DNA of 64,000 nucleotides from Candidatus Thalassarchaeaceae archaeon. Lineage in GTDB: Archaea; Thermoplasmatota; Poseidoniia; Poseidoniales; Thalassarchaeaceae. The translations under genes were made by a program, and so were the position numbers. The stretch is from contig JAQXEZ010000008.1 in assembly GCA_029250605.1 (NCBI GenBank), positions 111,770 to 175,769 of the forward strand, given 5' to 3'. How positions within the stretch are numbered: position 1 is the stretch's first letter; every line of letters begins with the position of its first letter. Of the stretch, positions 57,215 through 64,000 are shown in pieces. Below the pieces are notes generated by a model. It ran no database searches. It saw nothing but the letters and a program-made list of their open reading frames with translations, and was not told the origin of the DNA.

Positions 57215-57859
57215 TCACAAGAAGGGCAGAATTAGGACGAGCCCCACTAAGGGGAAGAGAACCATGGTGGCATTATCATCAATCACCCTCGTAGCTGGAA
57301 GTTCCCCCAAAACAGTTAGCGGTGCCAGAAACAATGCTGCGATTAACTCTGTTCCGATCCAGAAATGACATCCCACCCAAACCGCATAGGATACTACTAA
57401 TCCGAGAATGATGGCTGCTCGGAGGTCTTTCATTGTCCTCTTGACCTCTCCCATCACAGGGTCGACGAGAGTCATTCCCAGGATTATTGGGGCCCCATAC
57501 TTGCCAGCCCCCATACCATCATTTTCACCCTCTGGAGCAATCAATATTGCGAGTGCCACGGCAAGTGCGCCCCAAGCAAGTGCTGAAATCTGACTGGATT
57601 CATATTCCCTCTGCCCCACTATCACAATTCCGGTCCTTAGTCGGACGACCTCGGTAACAAGAATTAGTACGCATATGACACTGACAAATTCCCTGGCTTG
57701 CAGAAAGAAATATGACGAAATTGTCGACCCGTGCACGTAGTAGAGATATGGGATAGATGCCATAGACACGTGAGTTAGACGCCTGAAGGCGTGCCCCCGT
57801 ATCCCTCCAATTGAATGCCCGACATGATCAACGAAGACGTCGGTTGATTGGTCTGTCAT
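57215..57859 (-). CDS. Dolichol/phytol kinase-like membrane protein
   Basis: RRLTHVSMASIPYLYY (RKxxH-like) and VIDDNATMVLFPL (DDNLTVPL-like). Confidence 0.6.
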   Translation of the reverse strand: MTDQSTDVFVDHVGHSIGGIRGHAFRRLTHVSMASIPYLYYVHGSTISSYFFLQAREFVSVICVLILVTEVVRLRTGIVIVGQREYESSQISALAWGALAVALAILIAPEGENDGMGAGKYGAPIILGMTLVDPVMGEVKRTMKDLRAAIILGLVVSYAVWVGCHFWIGTELIAALFLAPLTVLGELPATRVIDDNATMVLFPLVGLVLILPFL

Positions 57860-57863
57860 CAGA

Positions 57864-58757
57864 TTACCTGCCGTTGGGAATGGATGTTCTCAGTACCTTA
57901 ATCGCCTCATCAATAGTTATTGAACTGTCACACAATTTTGTGATGATCTCATCGATTTCTGGATGTGAGACCAACAGGGAGTCCCATTCAGAAATGAGGA
58001 CCTCTCGCATTATCACCTCATTTCTGCCGCTTTGAGTTTCACAAGAGTCAATGGCCGAAATCAGTTTCTCGATCCCCGCCCCTTCCAGAGCTGAGACTAG
58101 GATGACCTCTCGAGAGTCATCATCTGAGAGATTCAGAGAAGTTCGTATACTCTGAGCCGACAAAGATGCTCCGGGCAGGTCTGATTTGTTCACTGCGATT
58201 ACATCAGCAAGCTCCAGAATGCCAGCCTTCTCAGCCTGGATTATGTCACCCCTGTCTGGTCCGTCGACAAGAAGAAGCCTATCTGCCAATGCGGCTATTC
58301 GGAACTCTGATTGCCCTGTTCCAACGGTTTCGACAACGATTCGAGACCAGCCACAAAGAGATAGAGCATGACACATGGGCCATATTCGTGGGGAAATTCC
58401 ACCAGGAGTATTTCCAGAGGCTATTGACCTGACGAACACCTTGTCCCCCAAGTCGCTACCTTCCATCCTAATTCTGTCAGCGAGAAAAGAGCCCCCTGAA
58501 ATTGGAGATGTAGGATCAAGCGCAAGAATTGCCACGCTCTCGCCCATCGCGACCCATTGCTTCGCCAACCGGCCTATTAGAGTGGATTTTCCTGAACCTG
58601 GTGGCCCGGTTACCCCTAAAGTCCAGATTGACTCAGAGTGAAATTTAGGAGTTTTTTCTGAATCTGCTATCTCAGTCATAAGTCTGGAAAGGCTTCGACG
58701 ATCCCCGGACTTTGCTAATTCTAGAAGTTTGTCGATTTCGCTCAATTCCAGTGCCAC
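57864..58757 (-). CDS. meaB: Methylmalonyl-CoA mutase-associated GTPase MeaB/ArgK
   Basis: LGVTGPPGSGKSTLIGRLAKQW; ILALDPTSPISGGSFLADRIRM; VAVNKSDLPG. Confidence 0.94.
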   Translation of the reverse strand: MALELSEIDKLLELAKSGDRRSLSRLMTEIADSEKTPKFHSESIWTLGVTGPPGSGKSTLIGRLAKQWVAMGESVAILALDPTSPISGGSFLADRIRMEGSDLGDKVFVRSIASGNTPGGISPRIWPMCHALSLCGWSRIVVETVGTGQSEFRIAALADRLLLVDGPDRGDIIQAEKAGILELADVIAVNKSDLPGASLSAQSIRTSLNLSDDDSREVILVSALEGAGIEKLISAIDSCETQSGRNEVIMREVLISEWDSLLVSHPEIDEIITKLCDSSITIDEAIKVLRTSIPNGR

Positions 58758-59179
58758 CCCAAATCGTCTCCGACTCCGATTGGAACATTCTCTTTTTTCC
58801 GTTGTCTGGCTTCATCCAAGAATCCCAGGACGTCGGAAGTGGGAGTTCCGGGCCCGAAAACCGCCCTTACTCCCGATTTGTAGAGCATTTCCAGATCCCG
58901 ATCAGGGATAATCCCCCCTGCAAAAACTATTACATCGCCCATGTCCTGTTCCCTCAGACCATCACAGATCTTCGGAATTAGGGAGTCATGGGCTCCTGAA
59001 AGAGTGGAAAGACCGAGGACTTCTGCATCTTCGTCATTTACGATCCTTACAATGTCAGAAGGTGTCTTTCTAAGTCCAGTGTAGATAACATCGTGACCAC
59101 CGTCTCTGAGTGCTCTGGCGATTACCTTTGCACCACGATCGTGCCCATCAAGACCAGGTTTAGCAATCACAACTCGCAT
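58742..59179 (-). CDS. mcmA2: Methylmalonyl-CoA mutase, cobalamin-binding subunit
   Basis: [44 protein letters not shown] (DxHxxG B12 motif); [11 protein letters not shown]. Confidence 0.95.
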   Translation of the reverse strand: MRVVIAKPGLDGHDRGAKVIARALRDGGHDVIYTGLRKTPSDIVRIVNDEDAEVLGLSTLSGAHDSLIPKICDGLREQDMGDVIVFAGGIIPDRDLEMLYKSGVRAVFGPGTPTSDVLGFLDEARQRKKENVPIGVGDDLGWHWN

Positions 59180-59248
59180 GTTTCAACCAGTTGCAAATGG
59201 CGATATGCCTTCAAGGAACCGGAAGGTGAAATCACTTCCTCCTTAGGA

Positions 59249-60835
59249 ATGCTCATGGGCGGCATGCACCCCCCAATCCCCATGAGTGGTAACTCCGACA
59301 AGATTGACGACCTTAGGCGTCGAAAGTCGAAGTCTCAATCTGGGGGAGGGCAAAAACGAATCTCAGCACAGCACGCAAAGGGAAAGATGACTGCCAGAGA
59401 GAGGATTGAGCAAATGCTTGACCCTGATTCATTCTCTGAAGTAGATGCTTTGGTAGAGCATCGATGTAGGGATTTTGATATGGATAGGAACGTGATTCCG
59501 GGAGATGGTGTGGTTTGTGGCCATGGCACGATTGATGGCAGGCTAGTCTACTGTTTTGCACAGGACTTTACAGTTTATGGGGGATCTCTCGGAGAAATGC
59601 ACGGACTGAAGATTTGCAAGGTCCTAGATATGGCAGTAAAGACTGGGGCACCGGTGATTGGTTTGAACGACAGTGGTGGTGCGAGGATACAGGAAGGTGT
59701 TGCGAGTCTTGGCTCCTATGCTGAGATTTTCTTTAGAAATGTGAGGTCTAGTGGTGTAATCCCTCAGATTTCTGTAATCATGGGACCATGCGCAGGAGGT
59801 GCCGTGTACTCTCCGGCTATCACGGATTTCGTGATAATGGTAGAAGATACATCACACATGTTCATCACTGGGCCAGAGGTAATCAAGACGGTAACGAATG
59901 AGGAAGTGGGTTTTGAAGAATTGGGGGGGGCTTCGACTCATGCCACAAAATCGGGCGTTACGCACTTTACGGCAAAGGATGACGAAAGTGCATTGGAAAT
60001 CGTCAGAGACTTAGTAGGGCTAATTCCTTCAAATAACCTACAAAAGGCACCAGTCTCAGAAAGCAATGATTCCCTTGTAAGGAAATGTGAATCCCTAGAT
60101 TCCCTAGTTCCAGAGGATCCATCGATACCCTATGATATTCTGGAAGTAATTGAAGAAGTCCTTGACTCCGAGAGCTTCTTGGAGATTCAAGATGTTTTTG
60201 CCCCAAATATCATCATTGGACTCGGTAGACTTGGTGGACAGTCAATTGGAGTTGTTGCTAATCAACCAATGCACTTAGCAGGATGTCTAGATATTGACGC
60301 ATCTGTGAAAGCCGCAAGATTTGTACGATTCTGTGATGCATTCAACATCCCATTGCTGACATTTGTTGATGTTCCTGGTTTTCTTCCTGGAGCGAATCAG
60401 GAATGGGGAGGAATCATCAGGCATGGTGCCAAGCTACTCTATGCATTTGCCGAGGCTACAGTTCCGAAACTCACTGTCATTACTAGGAAGGCATATGGCG
60501 GTGCATATGACGTAATGTCTTCCAAGCACATTAGGGGCGATTACAACATTGCTTGGCCAACAGCAGAACTTGCAGTAATGGGTGCTGAAGGTGCGGTACA
60601 AATTATCCACAGACGTAGGATCGCAAATTCAAGAAATCCCGAGCAAGAGAGGGAGAGACTGGTGGATGACTATGAGGGGGCGTTTGCAAATCCGTACAAG
60701 GCAGCAGCTTTAGGTTACATCGACGATGTAGTCATGCCGTCAGAAACGAGAGTGGTGCTGGTGAAGGCATTGGGTGCGATTCTCGAGAAGGAGGAGCCAA
60801 GACCTGAGAAGAAGCATGGGAATATTCCGTTGTGA
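59249..60835 (+). CDS. pccB: Propionyl/acyl-CoA carboxylase beta (carboxyltransferase) subunit
   Basis: [96 protein letters not shown]. Confidence 0.95.
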   Translation: MLMGGMHPPIPMSGNSDKIDDLRRRKSKSQSGGGQKRISAQHAKGKMTARERIEQMLDPDSFSEVDALVEHRCRDFDMDRNVIPGDGVVCGHGTIDGRLVYCFAQDFTVYGGSLGEMHGLKICKVLDMAVKTGAPVIGLNDSGGARIQEGVASLGSYAEIFFRNVRSSGVIPQISVIMGPCAGGAVYSPAITDFVIMVEDTSHMFITGPEVIKTVTNEEVGFEELGGASTHATKSGVTHFTAKDDESALEIVRDLVGLIPSNNLQKAPVSESNDSLVRKCESLDSLVPEDPSIPYDILEVIEEVLDSESFLEIQDVFAPNIIIGLGRLGGQSIGVVANQPMHLAGCLDIDASVKAARFVRFCDAFNIPLLTFVDVPGFLPGANQEWGGIIRHGAKLLYAFAEATVPKLTVITRKAYGGAYDVMSSKHIRGDYNIAWPTAELAVMGAEGAVQIIHRRRIANSRNPEQERERLVDDYEGAFANPYKAAALGYIDDVVMPSETRVVLVKALGAILEKEEPRPEKKHGNIPL

Positions 60836-60840
60836 TAAAT

Positions 60841-61038
60841 ATGGGTAAAGAAGAAAGAGAGATGCGGATTATTGCGGCTGTAATCTCTTCGGTACTGATA
60901 GAAAACGAAACTGGTGGATCAATTAAACCATCACTGGGTCGGGATGGAGGCAGTTCTTGGTCGGCCTCCCATAGGAGGATGGCAATAGGCAAGAGTTCCT
61001 TGCTGAAAGCGAGAACAGTTAGGAGTTCAAAGAGGTGA
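60841..61038 (+). CDS. Small acyl-CoA carboxylase-associated protein (epsilon/OadG-like?)
   Basis: About 65 aa between pccB and the biotin carrier; EREMRIIAAVISSVLI...SSWSASHRRMAIG; no TM. Confidence 0.4.
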   Translation: MGKEEREMRIIAAVISSVLIENETGGSIKPSLGRDGGSSWSASHRRMAIGKSSLLKARTVRSSKR

Positions 61039-61042
61039 TAGT

Positions 61043-61453
61043 ATGTCTGAAAAGAGGAAGGTCACCGTTGACGGAGAGGAGTTCGAAGTAGGAATTAAGT
61101 TGGAAGAAGGAAATTGGGAGGTTTCTATTGAAGGCAGAACCTACACTGTTGAGGTAGAGGGGAGTGAGAGGAGGACTTCTAGAAAAAGGCGGGCGGCAAA
61201 GAGTGGTGGAGCATCTGGTTCGGGAATAATTTCTTCTGCAATTCCAGGGAAAATTGTGGCAATAATGGCATCTGAGGGTGATGACGTAGAGGAGGGTAAC
61301 GTAGTAATTGTCCTTGAGGCAATGAAAATGCAAAATGAGATTAAGGCAGGCATAGGCGGGTGTGTAAAGAAGATCATGTGCAAGCCGGGAGAGAGGGTCG
61401 AAGCGAATATGCCCTTGATGGAAATATCAAATAAAATGGGAAGTGCCGATTGA
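61043..61453 (+). CDS. Biotin carboxyl carrier protein
   Basis: SSAIPGKIVAIMASEGDDVEEGNVVIVLEAMKMQNEIKAGIGGCVKKIMCKPGERVEANMPLMEI (EAMKM biotinylation site). Confidence 0.94.
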   Translation: MSEKRKVTVDGEEFEVGIKLEEGNWEVSIEGRTYTVEVEGSERRTSRKRRAAKSGGASGSGIISSAIPGKIVAIMASEGDDVEEGNVVIVLEAMKMQNEIKAGIGGCVKKIMCKPGERVEANMPLMEISNKMGSAD

Positions 61454-61683
61454 TGCCTGTATGTGATTTCGAAGACTGTGAAAGTAAGTCGGCAATTGTT
61501 AGCAGGCTCTCTCCCGAAGGTTATCTTGTTTCGAGTGGGAATAAGGCATACTCTTTCAGGGAAGCGTATGAGAGATTCAACTACTGCAAAAAGTGTCATG
61601 ATCTTTTAATGGTGGAAGTTTGGACTAGAGTTAGGAGTTCTGGAACAAAAAATGATGATCATGTTGCCCCAACGGCAGTTTAG
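61450..61683 (+). CDS. Small Cys-rich hypothetical protein
   Basis: PVCDFEDCES...YCKKCHDLL; overlaps upstream CDS by 4 nt. Confidence 0.5.
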   Translation: MMPVCDFEDCESKSAIVSRLSPEGYLVSSGNKAYSFREAYERFNYCKKCHDLLMVEVWTRVRSSGTKNDDHVAPTAV

Positions 61684-61721
61684 AGCGTTAAATTCATTGG
61701 ACATCTGCCTAATTCGGAAGC

Positions 61722-62948
61722 ATGAACAGTTACGTAAGTCATCTAGAATGCGCATACTCGGGAAAGAGATACGAGCCTGGAAAGGTCCATACGATTTCCG
61801 AAATGGGAAAGCCGATTATTGTAAAATACGACCTAGAAAGGATCGCTGCCGAAGTTCCACGTAGTTCTATTGAGGATTCGAAGGAGCCGGGATTCTGGAG
61901 ATACGCTCCCCTACTTCCTGTCGATTCGGAGAAAAATAGAGTATCTCTAGGAGAAGTGGTCACTCCAATGATTCCACTTGAAAATTCTAAAGACATATTC
62001 GGAGTTGCTGCCAAATCTGTATTCGTAAAGGATGAATCGAGGCTTCCAACCGGATCTTTCAAGGCTAGGGGTTTAGGGATGGCAGTTTCTATGGCAAAAG
62101 AATTGGGAGTAAGTCATCTAGCCATCCCTACCAATGGAAATGCTGGATCTGCTTTGGCGGCCTATGCAACTAGAGCGGGGATTGAGTGTACTGTCCTATG
62201 TCCGGACAACACTCCAGAAATTAATGTCAGAGAAACTCAGATGCAAGGGGCCAGCACACACATTGTGAATGGCCTAATTGGGGAATGCGGCAAGATAATT
62301 GCTGATGGTTCGAATGAAATTGACTGGTTCGCAGTTTCAACTCTTAAGGAGCCATATAGGATTGAAGGAAAGAAAACTATGGGTTTGGAGATAGCCGAGC
62401 AGTTTGGATGGATCCTCCCCGACGTCATATTCTACCCAACAGGAGGTGGTACTGGGATAATTGGGATGTGGAAGGGCTTCCAAGAGTTAATTGAACTTGG
62501 ATGGATTGATGGAAAATTACCCAGAATGATCTCGGTACAATCTTCGGGTTGTGCACCCATTGTCAGAGCCTGGGAAGAAGGGCATGAGTTTGCCGAATAT
62601 TGGGAGGGCGCTGAGACTATTTCTTCTGGGATCAGAGTTCCTTACGCCCTTGGGGACTTCATGATACTAGATGCAGTAAGGTCTTCAGGGGGTTTCGCTA
62701 TCTCTGTAACCGACGGTGAAACTCTGGAAATGCAGAGTCAGATTGGACTGAGTGAGGGTTTGCTCCTGTGTCCAGAGGGGGCTGCAACAGTGGCAGCATA
62801 TCGAAACTCTCTGGAGTTGGGATTGGTCTCCAGTAGTGAATCAGTGGTTCTCTTCAATACTGCAACTGGTCTGAAGTATCCTATGCCAGGGGTTTATTCC
62901 AATATTGACAAAAACAACGTTGAATACTCCGTTTTCAATACTAAATAA
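61722..62948 (+). CDS. thrC: Threonine synthase
   Basis: VKDESRLPTGSFKARGLGMAVSMAKELG; IPTNGNAGSALAAYATRAGIECTVLCPDNTP; YPTGGGTGIIGMWKGFQELIELGWI. Confidence 0.92.
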   Translation: MNSYVSHLECAYSGKRYEPGKVHTISEMGKPIIVKYDLERIAAEVPRSSIEDSKEPGFWRYAPLLPVDSEKNRVSLGEVVTPMIPLENSKDIFGVAAKSVFVKDESRLPTGSFKARGLGMAVSMAKELGVSHLAIPTNGNAGSALAAYATRAGIECTVLCPDNTPEINVRETQMQGASTHIVNGLIGECGKIIADGSNEIDWFAVSTLKEPYRIEGKKTMGLEIAEQFGWILPDVIFYPTGGGTGIIGMWKGFQELIELGWIDGKLPRMISVQSSGCAPIVRAWEEGHEFAEYWEGAETISSGIRVPYALGDFMILDAVRSSGGFAISVTDGETLEMQSQIGLSEGLLLCPEGAATVAAYRNSLELGLVSSSESVVLFNTATGLKYPMPGVYSNIDKNNVEYSVFNTK

Positions 62949-63603
62949 GGCCGAGTGCGTCTTCTATCCTATTCAGTTCGGGGCCCGTGGAACCCGCCCC
63001 CACAAGTGCATGGGAGTCACTGGCACAGCAACCAGCACCGACGAAGGGGGAGCCGAATGTCACAGTCCCCACCATTGCCGGCACCCCCAATGCAGACTCG
63101 ATTGCCTCTACCTCTGATGTCTTCACATCCGGATGAACCAAGACCCCTTTGTTATTTGCCACTATCATGCTTCCAACGGTTCCATGTCCAGCGACCTGGG
63201 AACGGACTGCCTTGACTCCCAGTACATCAGAAATTATCTCAGCGCCTGCTTCTGGAATTGTTGGGCTTACGATGGCTCCGTTATCATTGCACTCAATGAG
63301 GTTCCCGGCGGCATTGACTCCACTCTCCATTATCACCACATCGCCAAAACTGGAAAGCTCGTCCAAGTCATCCTGAGTTGCTATATCGGCTACTGCAATT
63401 CCCTTTCTATTGCCTCGGACAAGACTCCCAATCAAAGCTGATCCTCCAATCGAAAGTCTGTGTGCTTCTATGTCGAAGGAGGATTCTACCTCCTCGGCAA
63501 TTTCTTCTTCTAGGGTGCTTGGGATGAACAGAACGTCCCCAATCACACTGAGATATACGCCAACTTGAGAGTGGCCTAGAATGTCTCTCGTGGAAATTGG
63601 CAT
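62941..63603 (-). CDS. eif6: Translation initiation factor aIF6
   Basis: GVYLSVIGDVLFIPSTLEEE; NDNGAIVSPTIPEAGAEIISDVLGVKAVRSQVAGHGTVGSMIVANNKGVLVHPDV. Confidence 0.93.
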   Translation of the reverse strand: MPISTRDILGHSQVGVYLSVIGDVLFIPSTLEEEIAEEVESSFDIEAHRLSIGGSALIGSLVRGNRKGIAVADIATQDDLDELSSFGDVVIMESGVNAAGNLIECNDNGAIVSPTIPEAGAEIISDVLGVKAVRSQVAGHGTVGSMIVANNKGVLVHPDVKTSEVEAIESALGVPAMVGTVTFGSPFVGAGCCASDSHALVGAGSTGPELNRIEDALGLI

Positions 63604-63660
63604 GTCTACCCCTTCATTGACTAACGTCTACCGGTTAATTTGTGTTGCGGGGAGGTGAAG

Positions 63661-63788
63661 GAGAGTGGCACAGCGACGATCTTTCCCGTGGGCTTTCGCA
63701 CCACAGTACCGGAATCGACGCAGGAGGGCTTGACTTCCGGGTTCGATATGGGACCGGGTAGGGCCCCTCCGCTATGGCCGTGCACAAC
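63661..63788 (-). rRNA. 5S ribosomal RNA (ends approximate)
   Basis: Minus strand GGCCATAGCGGAGGGGCCCTACCCGGTCCCATATCGAACCCGGAAGTCAAGCCCTCCTGCG...GTGGTGCGAAAGCCCACGGGAAAGATCGTCGCTG. Confidence 0.9.
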
Positions 63789-63859
63789 TCTTCCTTCGAA
63801 TGCGAATTGATATGCTCTTTTGGACAGAGACTCACACTAATGTGTACCTCGAAATTTAG

Positions 63860-64000
63860 ATGCTCGGGGGGTTAGTGCAGCTGGGCTGAACACCTCGGCG
63901 AACCTCGGTGCTTACACCCGCTGTCTATCAAACTCGTCTTCTACGAGTCCCCTGAGATGCCTCGTCTTTCGGGTGACTTCGAGCTTAGATGCTTTCAGCT
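63860..64000 (-). rRNA. 23S ribosomal RNA, 3' end only
   Basis: Minus strand AGCTGAAAGCATCTAAGCTCGAAGTCACCCGAAAGACGAGGCATCTCAGGGGACTCG...GTGTAAGCACCGAGGTTCGCCGAGGTGTTCAGCCCAGCTGCACTAACCCCCCGAGC. Confidence 0.9.

Noticed and set aside
1-64000. CRISPR arrays, transposases, integrases, phage or toxin-antitoxin modules
   Set aside because: No spaced direct repeats, transposase motifs or mobile-element genes seen; the RHH protein sits with folE instead of a toxin gene.

Overview
The window is a gene-dense archaeal chromosome segment. It looks like a Thermoplasmatota / marine Poseidoniales-like (MG-II/III) genome, inferred from gene content: split rpoA'/A'', unsplit rpoB, eukaryote-type ribosomal proteins, aIF6, PAN, MBF1 and Kae1. 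Ordinary content includes: ribosomal proteins S19e-L39e-L31e-S17e; a 7-deazaguanine operon (RHH-folE-queE-queC-msrB-queD); methylmalonyl-CoA mutase, epimerase and propionyl-CoA carboxylase genes; a complete hut/ftcD histidine-degradation set; PAN/MBF1/Tsr3; S3Ae; ferredoxin and PdxS; the RNA polymerase operon H-B-A'-A''-L30e; tRNA-Val(GAC) and tRNA-Lys(UUU); threonine synthase; aIF6; and 5S plus the partial 3' end of 23S rRNA. I saw no CRISPR array, transposon or prophage. The most unusual item is a respiratory locus at about 49.96-55.8 kb. It encodes a CxCH exported protein, a 2-TM protein, a Rieske protein, a b6-type cytochrome b, and a 938-aa protein that joins a cytochrome-b C-terminal (PDWY) domain to a ferredoxin plus double-CCG HdrD/GlpC-like module. 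Other notable items: a QueC homologue lacking all four zinc-ligand cysteines, in an operon led by a small unlisted RHH regulator with palindromic operator-like repeats; an N-terminal domain shared by RpoH and RpoA''; a methyltransferase-biotin ligase fusion; an S3Ae-SAP fusion; a cluster of coiled-coil paralogues with a shared basic tail; a divergent FtsZ-like GTPase; an aquaporin-like protein without NPA motifs; and a three-hairpin intergenic element.
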